Source: Balneolaceae bacterium UBA1514
Lineage (GTDB): Bacteria > Bacteroidota > Rhodothermia > Balneolales > Balneolaceae
NCBI GenBank assembly: GCA_002323515.1
Contig: DCQQ01000035.1
Coordinates: 50,720-94,241 of the forward strand
Direction of reading: 5' to 3'
Length of the DNA: 43,522 nt
The translations under genes were made by a program, and so were the position numbers. A model generated the notes under the pieces. That model was given only the letters and a program-made list of their open reading frames with translations, did not search any database and was not told where the DNA came from. Shown piece by piece: positions 24,852-34,223 of the stretch. The first letter of the stretch is position 1, and each line of letters begins with the position of its first letter.

Positions 24852-25136
24852 ATCGTTTTCACTAAACCTATTACTACTGTAAGAGACTGTTACATTGTTG
24901 TTGAGTTAATATAGAATAAAATAGAGAAACCGGCCGATTGTAATTCCTTCAATATTTATGATCTCCTTGCATATCCAAGCATAGGAAAAGTTTTAAATGG
25001 TTCTAGGGATGCGTAAATTAAATTCTGTAGCCAGAATATGCGCTACCTCGTACCGTAAAAACTCGGACAATATAAACCCGAGTGAATACTTTCGGTTTCA
25101 TCATCCATCATACATTCACTCATTAAAGGTTCAGAA
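24852..25136. other. Divergent 285-base gap, cysteine desulfurase / pgk
   Basis: No ORF or RNA gene is seen. A weak inverted repeat, ACTCGG with CCGAGT around 25060-25083, lies about 55 bases before the pgk start. The region presumably holds promoters for both genes, but I could not fix consensus elements. Confidence 0.4.
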
Positions 25137-26330
25137 ATGGCAAAGAAAACGCTACATAATATTGACGTAAAGGGAAAAACAGTGTTAATGCGGGTAGATT
25201 TTAATGTACCCATCATCGAAGGCAGCATCACAGATGATAATCGGGTAGTTCAAGCTCTTTCCTCCATTCAATATGTTGTTGATCAAGGTGCTAAGCTTGT
25301 GTTGACTTCTCACTTAGGACGGCCAAAGGGAAGTCCAGATCCTGAATTTTCTTTAGAACCGGTAGCTCAACATTTGGCTAGTTTAGTTAACGTACCGGTG
25401 CATTTCGCGCATGACTGCATTGGTGAGGCTGCTGAAAAAGTAATTTCCGTAGCGAAAGAGGGCGAAATAGTGGTGCTCGAAAATGTTCGATTCCATGCTG
25501 GTGAAACCGAAAATGACCCTCATTTTGCTCAACAACTTGCGGCCCATGCCCATGTTTTTGTAAATGATGCCTTTGGATCTTCGCATCGAGCACATGCTTC
25601 AGTAGCGGGAGTCACAGCGTTCATGGAGAATTCGGTTTCAGGGTTTTTACTTGAAAAAGAGATCACCTATTTGAGTGACAGTGTGAATAACCCTAAGCGT
25701 CCATTTGTCGCTATATTAGGAGGTGCTAAAGTATCTGATAAAATTTCGGTGATTCAGCGGTTACTGACAAAAGTAGATACCATTATTATTGGTGGAGGGA
25801 TGGCTTATACATTTCTAGCGACCAAAGGTTATTCGGTAGGGAATTCCTTGTTAGAAAAAGATAAAATACCGATGGCTAAAGTATTGATTGACCAAGCGCT
25901 CGAGGCAGGGGTCAATTTGATGTTACCTGTTGACTTGGTTATTGCAGATGATTTTTCAAACGATGCCAACAGAAAAGTAGTGATTGCAGATGGCATTTTA
26001 GATAATTGGGAATCACTGGATATAGGCCCTGAAACCATCACCTTGTTTAGTGGTGCAATTACTCAAGCAAAAACGGTGCTCTGGAACGGGCCAATGGGGG
26101 TATTTGAAATGCCTAATTTTGCAGTCGGGACTCAGTCCATTGCCCAGGCCTTGGTCACTGCGACTGAGCAAGGTGCTACCACTATTGTAGGCGGAGGAGA
26201 TTCTGCTTCGGCTGTCAAACAAGCCGGCTTGAGTGATCAAGTGTCTCATGTGTCCACAGGTGGTGGAGCTAGTTTGGAATATTTAGAAGGAAAAGAATTG
26301 CCAGGACTTTCTCATCTAACCGATAAATAA
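25137..26330 (+). CDS. pgk: Phosphoglycerate kinase
   Basis: 397 aa. Glycolytic enzyme transferring phosphate from 1,3-bisphosphoglycerate to ADP. All classic motifs are present: LMRVDFNVP (16-24), LTSHLGRPKG, VLENVRFHAGE, NDAFGSSHRAHAS, AILGGAKVSDKI, WNGPMGVFEM and VGGGDSASAV, ending STGGGASLEYLEGKELPG. The length is normal and there is no fusion to tpiA. Monocistronic by appearance. Confidence 0.97.
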   Translation: MAKKTLHNIDVKGKTVLMRVDFNVPIIEGSITDDNRVVQALSSIQYVVDQGAKLVLTSHLGRPKGSPDPEFSLEPVAQHLASLVNVPVHFAHDCIGEAAEKVISVAKEGEIVVLENVRFHAGETENDPHFAQQLAAHAHVFVNDAFGSSHRAHASVAGVTAFMENSVSGFLLEKEITYLSDSVNNPKRPFVAILGGAKVSDKISVIQRLLTKVDTIIIGGGMAYTFLATKGYSVGNSLLEKDKIPMAKVLIDQALEAGVNLMLPVDLVIADDFSNDANRKVVIADGILDNWESLDIGPETITLFSGAITQAKTVLWNGPMGVFEMPNFAVGTQSIAQALVTATEQGATTIVGGGDSASAVKQAGLSDQVSHVSTGGGASLEYLEGKELPGLSHLTDK

Positions 26331-26479
26331 TACATTATCTTAGATTGTTCTTTTGAGAGAAGGTCTGCGTAGCTGGTTGAATGAGGATTGATAGGTGGAA
26401 AGAAATTTCGATCTGAATACTCAAAGCATCATGCTAACTGGATAACAGCAGCATGAAAATTAAAGATAATGGAGAAAAA

Positions 26480-27505
26480 ATGAGTCAAAGTAGAAAGGAA
26501 TTTTTGAAGACAGGCGTTGCTGGATTAGCGGTGATTGGCACTTTTTCCGCCACTCAGGTAGCAGCAAAAGAGAGTAATGCAGCCAAAAAAATTTTCAATG
26601 GATTGTCGTCTGACAAAATAAACCCTGTAAAACCGGTAGTAATATCGACCTGGATTCACGGTATTATGGCCAATGAAGAAGCGTGGAAAGTCCTTGAGAA
26701 TGGAGGTTCTTCCTTAGATGCCGTTGAGTTGGGGGTTAAAACTGCGGAAGCGGATCCTACCAATCAATCCGTAGGGCTTGGGGGGTTCCCAGATAGAGAA
26801 GGAAGGGTTACCTTGGATGCCTGTATAATGAACCACGAGCAGCAATGCGGTTCGGTGGCTTTTTTGGAATACATTGTACACCCTATTACGGTGGCTAGAA
26901 AAGTGATGGAGGAGACTCCTCATGTCATGCTAGTGGGAAAAGGAGCATTACAATTCGCAGAACAACAGGGATTTAAACGTGAAAACTTACTAACCGAAGC
27001 CTCTGAAAATGCATGGCGAAAGTGGCTTGAGGACTCTAAGTACGCTCCGGTGATCAATGTAGAAAATCACGACACCATTGGTATGTTGGCCTTAGATGAT
27101 TCGGGCAATATCTCTGGGGCATGCACCACGAGTGGTGCTGCTTATAAGATGCACGGTCGAGTAGGGGATTCCCCTATCATTGGTGCGGGTCTATATCTAG
27201 ATAATGAGGTGGGCGGCGCGGTGGCTACCGGACTTGGTGAAGCAGTCATTCGATCTGCAGGAGCTTCAGTGGCCGTAGAGTTGATGCGCCAAGGGTACAC
27301 CCCTCAGCAGGCATGCGATGAAGTAATAGCCCGAATAATTTCAAAAGAAAAAGAACTTAAATCACTTCAGGTGGGTGTTATAGCCCTAAATAAGCAAGGA
27401 GTCGTAGGAGGGAGTGCTATTCATCCAGGATTTAATTATGCTTTGTTATCGAAAGAGCATGAAAATGGCATGATCGACGCGCCACATTTGTTTGAAGAAG
27501 AGTAG
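26480..27505 (+). CDS. Exported N4-(beta-N-acetylglucosaminyl)-L-asparaginase-type hydrolase
   Basis: 341 aa from ATG 26480, which has GGAG 6 bases upstream; an ATG at 26453 would add nine unrelated residues before the signal. The N-terminus SRKEFLKTGVAGLAVIG resembles a Tat signal with R-K in place of R-R. The Ntn-hydrolase fold is clear: GLGGFPDREGRVTLDA, the autoprocessing site HDTIGMLALD with nucleophile T199, CTTSGAAYKMHGRVGDSPIIGAG and ATGLGEAVIR. Family enzymes (aspartylglucosaminidases, plant-type asparaginases) self-cleave before the threonine into two chains. It probably acts on glycoasparagines or peptides outside the cytosol. Confidence 0.87.
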   Translation: MSQSRKEFLKTGVAGLAVIGTFSATQVAAKESNAAKKIFNGLSSDKINPVKPVVISTWIHGIMANEEAWKVLENGGSSLDAVELGVKTAEADPTNQSVGLGGFPDREGRVTLDACIMNHEQQCGSVAFLEYIVHPITVARKVMEETPHVMLVGKGALQFAEQQGFKRENLLTEASENAWRKWLEDSKYAPVINVENHDTIGMLALDDSGNISGACTTSGAAYKMHGRVGDSPIIGAGLYLDNEVGGAVATGLGEAVIRSAGASVAVELMRQGYTPQQACDEVIARIISKEKELKSLQVGVIALNKQGVVGGSAIHPGFNYALLSKEHENGMIDAPHLFEEE

Positions 27506-27610
27506 ATGTCGGGTGTTTAGCACCGATTACTCATTAAAAAAATATAAATGGTAAGGAATGATTGGTTTAAGGGTCTTACCTTATACCAATATTAAATAAA
27601 ACAGAATTAT

Positions 27611-28078
27611 ATGAGTTCATTAAATAAAGTAATGTTGATTGGACGTTTGGGACAAGATCCTGAAGTCCGATATACACAGTCAAATACCGCAGTAGCCACT
27701 CTAAACCTAGCCACAAACGAGCGCTACAAAGATAGCAATGGTGAATATCAAGATAAAACCGAATGGCACCGAGTAGTAGCCTGGGGAAGAACTGCCGAAA
27801 TATGTCAGCAGTATCTCACGAAAGGTTCAATGATCTATGTTGAAGGTCCGTTGCAGACCCGTGAGTGGGAAGATAAACAAGGGCAAAAAAGATATACCAC
27901 TGAGGTGAAGGCCTTGCAAATGACCATGCTAGATAGCAGAGGAAGTGGCGGTGGTGGCATGTCGGAAATGCCGTCAGCTCCAAGTTCCAATAACGTAAAA
28001 AGCAGTGGAGCCAGTGCGAGTCAGGGAGTGAATAAAACGGTTAATTTAGACGATATCGATGACGATTTACCTTTCTAA
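27611..28078 (+). CDS. ssb: Single-stranded DNA-binding protein
   Basis: 155 aa. OB-fold of about 110 residues ([56 protein letters not shown]), then a glycine/serine-rich linker and the acidic tip DDDLPF, which recruits repair and replication partners. The length is typical. It is followed immediately by a CNNM-family gene, the ssb-gldE order common in Bacteroidota. Confidence 0.95.
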   Translation: MSSLNKVMLIGRLGQDPEVRYTQSNTAVATLNLATNERYKDSNGEYQDKTEWHRVVAWGRTAEICQQYLTKGSMIYVEGPLQTREWEDKQGQKRYTTEVKALQMTMLDSRGSGGGGMSEMPSAPSSNNVKSSGASASQGVNKTVNLDDIDDDLPF

Positions 28079-28085
28079 TTGGTGG

Positions 28086-29402
28086 ATGTTTGTTGGATGG
28101 ATTCAGAGTGGTGAGTTTGAATTAACCACCCTGTCCATCCAATTAGTCATCATGTTTCTTGGATTGGTTTTTTCAGCCGTATTCTCTGGGTCTGAAGTCG
28201 CCTTTTTCTCGCTCATAAACAAACAAGATTTACTCAAAAAAGATGAAGCCTTTTCTCAGATAGATGCGAGAGTGGCTACGATGCTTAATCAACCGAGGAG
28301 GCTGCTAGCCACGGTACTTATTGGAAACACTTTTGCCAATATTATTGCCTCAGTTATGGCTGCAGTGATAACTGGTTCACTAATGGGTTTTACCGATGCC
28401 CCTGAATTCTTGGTTTACACCATAGAAGTAATTGTACTTACCTTTGTGATTTTAATTCTTAGTGAAATTACTCCTAAGGTTATTTCAATTAATAATCCCC
28501 TCCGTATATCAAGGAAGTTAAGTGGATTCATTTACTTCTATTTTATCCTTCTTAAACCCTTAGCTAAGTTAATAGCTGAAAGTACAGTTAGCTTGGAGCG
28601 AGTGTTACCAAAAAGTTCTAACACCTTTAGTTCAGATGACATAAAAATGATGGCTGAAGTAAGTGAGCAGGAAGGTTCAATCAAAGAAGATGAGCGGGAG
28701 ATTATAGAAAATGTTATTGAATTTGGGAACATTATTGTTCGTGAAATAATGACATCACGGGTTAATATAATTGGGGTGTCCGTAGAAGATTCACTCCCAG
28801 ATGTACTCGCTCGGATCCGTGAACATAGTCTTTCTAGAATGCCACTTTATGAAAATGACTTAGATACTATTCACGGGATCATCTATGCCAAAGATATTCT
28901 GCCTTATATTCACTCAGAGGGAGATGATCAAATCATCAATTGGAAGACCATATCACGCAAGGCCTTATTCATACCGGTGACAAAAAAACTGGATGATTTA
29001 CTTCGAGATTTTCAGCAAGAAAAAACACACATGGCTGTGGTAGTGGATGAATATGGAGGAACGGAAGGAGTGGTTACGATGGACGATATCTTGGAGGAAT
29101 TAGTCGGTGAAATGGTAGATGAAGGAGATGAGGAAGAAAGGCTGTACAAAAGATTTAAAAACGGAATTTATGTCTTTGATGCTCAAATTGACCTCGATGA
29201 TATGGAGGATGTATTAGAACGTGAACTAACCTCAGAAGAAGACGATTTTGAGACACTGGGCGGGCTAATTTATAGTATTACCGAGAATCTACCTATGGTT
29301 GGTGAGCGGGTTATTTACAAGGATGTTGAATTAACAGTTCATTCTGTCCAAAAAAATAGGATAAAAAAAGTTCGGGTAAAGTTGCTTCCCGCCTCAACCT
29401 AA
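28086..29402 (+). CDS. CNNM/CorC-family membrane protein (GldE-like)
   Basis: 438 aa from the ATG at 28086, 7 bases after the ssb stop; an ATG at 28059 inside ssb would overlap by 20 bases. DUF21 domain with four helices (FSGSEVAFFSLIN near 30, later VLTFVILILSEITPKV), then paired CBS domains (EIMTSRVNIIGV; HMAVVVDEYGGTEGVVTMDDILEELVGE) and a C-terminal CorC_HlyC domain (FETLGGLIYSITENLP). Relatives include Mg efflux proteins MpfA/CorC and the gliding protein GldE. Context (ssb upstream) supports the GldE-like group; gldD is not here. Motility should not be assumed. murB starts 6 bases later. Confidence 0.87.
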   Translation: MFVGWIQSGEFELTTLSIQLVIMFLGLVFSAVFSGSEVAFFSLINKQDLLKKDEAFSQIDARVATMLNQPRRLLATVLIGNTFANIIASVMAAVITGSLMGFTDAPEFLVYTIEVIVLTFVILILSEITPKVISINNPLRISRKLSGFIYFYFILLKPLAKLIAESTVSLERVLPKSSNTFSSDDIKMMAEVSEQEGSIKEDEREIIENVIEFGNIIVREIMTSRVNIIGVSVEDSLPDVLARIREHSLSRMPLYENDLDTIHGIIYAKDILPYIHSEGDDQIINWKTISRKALFIPVTKKLDDLLRDFQQEKTHMAVVVDEYGGTEGVVTMDDILEELVGEMVDEGDEEERLYKRFKNGIYVFDAQIDLDDMEDVLERELTSEEDDFETLGGLIYSITENLPMVGERVIYKDVELTVHSVQKNRIKKVRVKLLPAST

Positions 29403-29408
29403 TACTCT

Positions 29409-30431
29409 ATGGCAATTACTATTGAGCAACAGGTTCAATTATCATCCCATACTACAATGGGAGTATCTGCCATTGCTCAGTATGTTGCGCGAATTGACAG
29501 CGTGGAAGTATTAGCAGAAGCCTTTGCTTGGGCGAAAAAAAACAAGGTGGCGGTACTTGTGCTAGGAGGAGGGTCAAATGTGCTTTTACCAAGTTATTAT
29601 GAAGGTTTGGTCCTACTTATTGGGATTAAAGAAAAGCTCATAATTCATGAAAACGAACATACTGTAGAATTAGAAATAGGAGCCGGTGAGAATTGGCATG
29701 AATTGGTAGAGTGGACGGTGGAAAAAGGATGGATAGGATTGGAGAATCTAGCACTCATCCCTGGTAGTGTTGGGGCTGCGCCTATTCAGAATATAGGTGC
29801 ATATGGTGTAGAAGTTGAGGAGTACATTACTAAGGTACAATACATGCACACTGAAAGCTTGGAACTTTGTTGGATAGATAGAGAAGAATGTGACTTTGGT
29901 TACAGAAATAGCATCTTTAAAAAAGAGTTAAAAGCTAAGGCAATTATTGTAAAAGTACGGTTTAAGTTACCTAAAGACGCTCAAATTAAAGCCGATTATG
30001 AATCCTTGAGGCATTTTTTGATGCATCAAGGAATTGATGAACCCAGCCAACAACAAATTTTTAATGCGGTCATTCAAGTTCGTCAGTCACGACTTCCTGA
30101 TACTCAAACACTGGGAAGTTGTGGGAGTTTCTTTAAGAACCCGCTACTTCCCACTGAGCAAGTTGACCGTTTGAAAACTCATTTTCCCGATGTAAAAACC
30201 TATCCTATGCCTGATGGTTACACCAAAGTGGCAGCTGGTTGGCTCATTGATAAGGCGGTGGGTAAAGGCTTTAGAAAAGGTCAAGTAGGTACTTATGATC
30301 AGCAGGCCTTAGTCATTGTGCATCACGGTGGGGCTAATGGAGATCAGGTTCATGAATTTGCTGACTTTGTTCAAAGTGAGGTGTCAGACATGTTTGGAAT
30401 TTCTTTAGAAGCTGAAGTGCAAATTATCTAG
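29409..30431 (+). CDS. murB: UDP-N-acetylenolpyruvoylglucosamine reductase (type I)
   Basis: 340 aa FAD enzyme that reduces UDP-GlcNAc-enolpyruvate to UDP-MurNAc. FAD-binding segments VLGGGSNVLLP (about 52-62) and IPGSVGAAPIQNIGAYGVEVEEYI are present, as are YRNSIFK, the proton-donor serine region LGSCGSFFKNP and AGWLIDKAVGKGFRKG. The extra C-terminal loop and the 340-residue length mark the E. coli-type (type I) enzyme. It starts 6 bases after the CNNM gene, in an ssb-CNNM-murB run that ends at a strong terminator. Confidence 0.95.
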   Translation: MAITIEQQVQLSSHTTMGVSAIAQYVARIDSVEVLAEAFAWAKKNKVAVLVLGGGSNVLLPSYYEGLVLLIGIKEKLIIHENEHTVELEIGAGENWHELVEWTVEKGWIGLENLALIPGSVGAAPIQNIGAYGVEVEEYITKVQYMHTESLELCWIDREECDFGYRNSIFKKELKAKAIIVKVRFKLPKDAQIKADYESLRHFLMHQGIDEPSQQQIFNAVIQVRQSRLPDTQTLGSCGSFFKNPLLPTEQVDRLKTHFPDVKTYPMPDGYTKVAAGWLIDKAVGKGFRKGQVGTYDQQALVIVHHGGANGDQVHEFADFVQSEVSDMFGISLEAEVQII

Positions 30432-30473
30432 TCAAATAGTGATGACGCTTAAATGCATTGCTGTCTTTAATAA

Positions 30474-30505
30474 AAAAGTGAGGGGCAGTCAAGCCTCTCA
30501 CTTTT
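30474..30505. terminator. Strong terminator after murB
   Basis: AAAAGTGAGGGG pairs with a CCTCTCACTTTT arm in a 12-bp stem (one G-U) over a short loop. The A-rich 5' arm and T-rich 3' arm make it usable in both directions. It ends the ssb-CNNM-murB transcript. Confidence 0.8.
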
Positions 30506-30544
30506 GATTTAGTCAGTCGATATAACATATCTTTTGGACATAAA

Positions 30545-30573
30545 TTAGCCTCGCAAAGTGACTGCGAGGCTAA
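30545..30573 (-). terminator. Perfect 11-bp hairpin after the porin gene
   Basis: TTAGCCTCGCA and TGCGAGGCTAA pair perfectly over a 7-base loop. On the minus strand the stem is followed by TTTATG, a weak T-run, so it most likely terminates the amt-porin transcript coming from the right. Confidence 0.65.
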
Positions 30574-30600
30574 ACGCAGGTCCTTATCTAAACGGAGAAT

Positions 30601-31266
30601 TTAGAGTGAAATTCCTGCTAAGATGTATAGTTGTTCCGAATCTGGGTTAAAGATAACCGCGCCGCTAATGGGTAGGCTGAAACTATCGGTTATTTTAAGC
30701 TCTTTCGATTTTGTAATCCCAATATTTACGAGTCCAAAGTCCCCTGTGCCGGAATGCCATCCATCACCAGCACCCACAAATACATCGGCGGCTGAACCGG
30801 AGTAACCTAATTCAAAGTACATATCACCACCAGCAGAGCCTGCACCAGCAGCCTCGTTGATTATATAATTAGCACCAATAGAAAGACTACCTAAACTATA
30901 TCCTAGGTTCACTTCAAAAGCGTGACTGTCTCCATCGAGGTAGTCACTGCCTGGATAGTAGTAATCGGTTAGTCCAATGCTCAAATCACCCAGGCTAAAG
31001 GAAGCATAAAGGTCCATTTCCTGAAAACCATCATAGCCTTGAGAGCCCCAAGCGCCGACGGTTAGATCTCCAGCTGCTGCTTCCACATATGGTTGCCACG
31101 AAGGACCTGAATATGCCACCCCTCTCCATACGTAAGTGCTAACTAGGTCTACGCCAGTGCTAACTTCTAGCTGAGCAGAGGCTTCTTTACTCCCAGAGAC
31201 GCTTATGAGCAAAGTGAGTGTTAAGACAGAGATTATTTTTGTAATATTGTTGATTAGTAATTTCAT
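30601..31266 (-). CDS. TorF-family putative porin
   Basis: 221 aa. Signal peptide of about 32 residues ending A-S-A-Q. The mature protein opens with STGVDLVSTYVWRGVAY, the typical first strand of the TorF/TIGR02001 outer-membrane barrels (the W-R-G after the first strand is characteristic). Alternating strands follow, including DYYYPGSDYLDGDSHAFEVN, and the protein ends in a strand (YILAGISL). The role is passive diffusion, substrate unknown. It begins 43 bases downstream of the ammonium transporter on the same strand with no terminator between, so the two are probably one transcript. Confidence 0.8.
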   Translation of the reverse strand: MKLLINNITKIISVLTLTLLISVSGSKEASAQLEVSTGVDLVSTYVWRGVAYSGPSWQPYVEAAAGDLTVGAWGSQGYDGFQEMDLYASFSLGDLSIGLTDYYYPGSDYLDGDSHAFEVNLGYSLGSLSIGANYIINEAAGAGSAGGDMYFELGYSGSAADVFVGAGDGWHSGTGDFGLVNIGITKSKELKITDSFSLPISGAVIFNPDSEQLYILAGISL

Positions 31267-31309
31267 GATTATTGATTTAATTGTTAAGTATTTGTTAGTA
31301 AGATTTTAA

Positions 31310-32611
31310 TTAAGAAGTAGAATCTACAAATTCAGGATATGACTCTGCGTCATGCTCCATTATGTCAAGACCTTTTAGCTCTAATTCTTCGCTTACTCTA
31401 AGTGGGACAATAGAATCAATTAGTTTGAATACTAGATAAGAGACACCAAATGCCCACACAAATGCAGCTCCAATCCCTATCATTTGTACACCAATTTGTT
31501 CAAGATTAAAGAGATCACCAGTGTTGAACATACCTGCAGCTAGAGTACCCCATGCACCACATACACCATGAACGGATACCGCACCAACAGCATCATCAAC
31601 ATGTTTCTCAAGGAATTTCATTGAGTAATGAACTAAAATTCCAGCTAATGCCCCGGTAAGAATTGCAAAACCAGGAGTTAAATTAGCACAACCTGCAGTT
31701 ATACCAACCAGTCCAGCTAGGACTCCATTTAATGTCACTGCCCCATCAGGTTTACCAGTAGTTAACCAAGTAATTAACATAGCGGCTGTAGCCCCAGCTG
31801 CAGCTGCTAAAAACGTATTAATAGCAATTAAGGCTATAGATGTGTCACCGGTAGTGGTAGAACCAGCATTAAATCCAAACCATCCTAACCATAATATAAA
31901 AACCCCTAAAGCAGCTAATGGTAAGCTATGTCCTTTAATTTCTTGTGGTACATTATCGATATATTTGCCCACTCTAGGACCAACTACTAGAGCACCAGCT
32001 AGAGCTGCCCAGCCTCCTACTGAGTGTACAACAGTAGAACCTGCAAAATCGATCAAATAAAGCCCTCCAACATCCTCTAGCCATCCACTACCGTTAAATA
32101 AGCTTCCCCAAGCCCATGAGCCAAAGACTGGATAAATAAAGGCAGTTATAATAATAGAGAATATCAGATATGCTTTGAAAGAAGTTCTTTCGGCAACTGA
32201 TCCTGAGACAATAGTGGCTGCTGTAGCTGCGAATACTGCTTGAAAAAAGAAGAAAGTCCATGACCATTCAGCTGAGTAGTCTCCGATTTCAGTCAGAGCA
32301 AATCCATCAGTTCCTATCCATCCACCGGCTGTAGTTCCGAACATTAGTCCAAAGCCTATAAAAAAGAATGCTAATCCACCTGCGGAGACATCCATTACGT
32401 TTTTCATTACGATATTTAAAGCATTTTTTGCTCTTGTGAAACCTGTTTCAACAAGTGTAAATCCCGCTTGCATAAAAAATACCATGCAGGCAGCTATAAT
32501 AGTCCATACATAATTTAGGTTATCTTGCACTGTCGCGGCATCTGCCTCCTGAGCATAAAGAGGAAGAGTACCAATTAAAAGCGTCAATGCAGTTGTTAAC
32601 GTGCGTTTCAT
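31310..32611 (-). CDS. amtB: Ammonium transporter
   Basis: 433 aa. A cleavable signal (LPLYAQEADA) precedes eleven membrane helices, as in E. coli AmtB. The two pore histidines are present in STVVHSVGGWAALAGA and SVHGVCGAWGTLAAG; the gating phenylalanines are in FFFQAVFAATAATIVSGSVAER. The C-terminal regulatory tail (ELELKGLDIMEHDAESY) should contact a GlnK-type PII protein, but no glnK is adjacent. Expression is expected to rise under nitrogen limitation; the 280-base upstream region contains palindromes but no sigma-54 site that I could see. Confidence 0.95.
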   Translation of the reverse strand: MKRTLTTALTLLIGTLPLYAQEADAATVQDNLNYVWTIIAACMVFFMQAGFTLVETGFTRAKNALNIVMKNVMDVSAGGLAFFFIGFGLMFGTTAGGWIGTDGFALTEIGDYSAEWSWTFFFFQAVFAATAATIVSGSVAERTSFKAYLIFSIIITAFIYPVFGSWAWGSLFNGSGWLEDVGGLYLIDFAGSTVVHSVGGWAALAGALVVGPRVGKYIDNVPQEIKGHSLPLAALGVFILWLGWFGFNAGSTTTGDTSIALIAINTFLAAAAGATAAMLITWLTTGKPDGAVTLNGVLAGLVGITAGCANLTPGFAILTGALAGILVHYSMKFLEKHVDDAVGAVSVHGVCGAWGTLAAGMFNTGDLFNLEQIGVQMIGIGAAFVWAFGVSYLVFKLIDSIVPLRVSEELELKGLDIMEHDAESYPEFVDSTS

Positions 32612-32891
32612 ATATATTTGTGTTAGTGATAATTTGAGTGCTAAATTTACTTAGTATAAACGCAAAAACAAATAAAAAATTTATGCAAAAATGACTGAAA
32701 GCGTTTTTAATTTATGTGTAAGCGCTTTTTTACTTCAATAATTATTGTAATAAATTTTATCAGTATATATTTTTTAAGCATTTTATATCACGGGTTCCAG
32801 GTACTGATAGACTCAATTGCTCACACTTTTACTAACAAACACTGCTGCAGAAAGCGTATCTTTACCCTAATGCACTAACACACTATATGTT
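32612..32891. promoter_or_regulatory. Divergent control region, amtB / purB
   Basis: 280 bases, very AT-rich, no ORF. It contains a perfect 12-base palindrome CAATAATTATTG (32736-32747) and an 8-base palindrome AAGCGCTT (32720-32727), with a related AAGCGTTTTT stretch at 32699-32708. Symmetry suggests regulator binding, but none is identified. Confidence 0.4.
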
Positions 32892-34187
32892 ATGATAGAA
32901 CGATACTCTCGCGAAGAAATGATTGCAATTTGGACGGAGCAAGCACAGTTCGATGCTTGGCTCGACGTTGAATTAGCGGCTTGTTGGGCATGGTCGCAAA
33001 TAGGAGTGATACCTCAAAAGGATGTGGATACCCTTTACCAAAAGGCAGGTTTTTCACTGGATCGAATAAAAGAAATTGAAGAACAAACTCGACACGATGT
33101 TGTAGCCTTTACTCGCACAGTTTCTGAAACCTTGGGTGATGAGAAAAAATGGATACACTATGGACTCACTTCTACCGATGTGGTAGACACTGCCTGGGGT
33201 GTTCGTTTAAAAAAGGCCAACCAAATACTCCAAAATGGCCTCCATCGGATGATTGATGTGCTTAAAAACAAAGCATTAGATTATAAATATACCATGATGA
33301 TGGGTCGAACTCACGGGATACATGCCGAGCCCACTACTTTTGGACTTAAATGTGCCCTATGGTATGCGGAGATGCAAAGAAATCTAGAACGATTTGAACA
33401 AACAGCCGATGCGGTTGAATTTGGAAAGCTATCAGGATCGGTAGGGACTTTTGCGAATATTCCACCTGAGGTGGAGACTCATACTTGTGAAAAATTAGGC
33501 CTCAAACCAGCACCAATCTCCACTCAAACCTTACAACGCGATCGCCATGCGCATTACCTATCGACTTTAGCGTTAATTGGATCTAGTTTGGAGAAAATGG
33601 CTGTTGAAGTACGTCACTTGCAGCGCAGTGAGGTGCGAGAGGTTGAAGAAGCTTTTCATAAAGGACAAAAAGGATCCTCCTCCATGCCACATAAACGTAA
33701 TCCAATAAGTTCTGAAAACATCACTGGTTGTGCCCGAGTACTTCGAGGATACATGCTTACTGCCTTTGAAAACATACCTCTTTGGCATGAACGTGATATT
33801 TCTCACTCTTCTGCCGAGCGAATTATATTACCCGATGCCACTATATTATTGGATTACATGCTTCATCGTTTTGCCAATGTCATGGAAAACCTGGTAGTTT
33901 TTGAGGACAATATGGAGTCCAACATATGGAAAACGCACGGACTCGTATTTTCTCAACGGGTGTTGAATAAACTCATCGATCAGGGAATGGTTCGTGAACA
34001 AGCCTATGATGCTGTTCAACCATTAGCGATGCGCGCTTGGCAAGAACAAATACCATTCAAACCTTTGGTTCAAGAAGACCCTATCATAAGCCATCAGCTT
34101 AGTTCCGAAGTGATTGACGAACTGTTCGATTTAGCCCATCACAGCAAACAGGTTGATAAGATTTTTGTGCGAGTTGGACTAGATTAA
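32892..34187 (+). CDS. purB: Adenylosuccinate lyase
   Basis: 431 aa. It cleaves SAICAR and adenylosuccinate, releasing fumarate, in purine synthesis. The fumarase/aspartase signature [19 protein letters not shown] (about 261-279) contains the catalytic serine. The H-x-G-L-T-S-T-D-V-x-D segment and [15 protein letters not shown] complete the three conserved regions. The length and the start IERYSREEM fit the B. subtilis-type enzyme. It stands alone between the amtB control region and the convergent menE; purE and purK are 7 kb away. Confidence 0.95.
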   Translation: MIERYSREEMIAIWTEQAQFDAWLDVELAACWAWSQIGVIPQKDVDTLYQKAGFSLDRIKEIEEQTRHDVVAFTRTVSETLGDEKKWIHYGLTSTDVVDTAWGVRLKKANQILQNGLHRMIDVLKNKALDYKYTMMMGRTHGIHAEPTTFGLKCALWYAEMQRNLERFEQTADAVEFGKLSGSVGTFANIPPEVETHTCEKLGLKPAPISTQTLQRDRHAHYLSTLALIGSSLEKMAVEVRHLQRSEVREVEEAFHKGQKGSSSMPHKRNPISSENITGCARVLRGYMLTAFENIPLWHERDISHSSAERIILPDATILLDYMLHRFANVMENLVVFEDNMESNIWKTHGLVFSQRVLNKLIDQGMVREQAYDAVQPLAMRAWQEQIPFKPLVQEDPIISHQLSSEVIDELFDLAHHSKQVDKIFVRVGLD

Positions 34188-34223
34188 GCCGCTTTACTGC
34201 CCACTCCAGTGCCTATTGCTATA

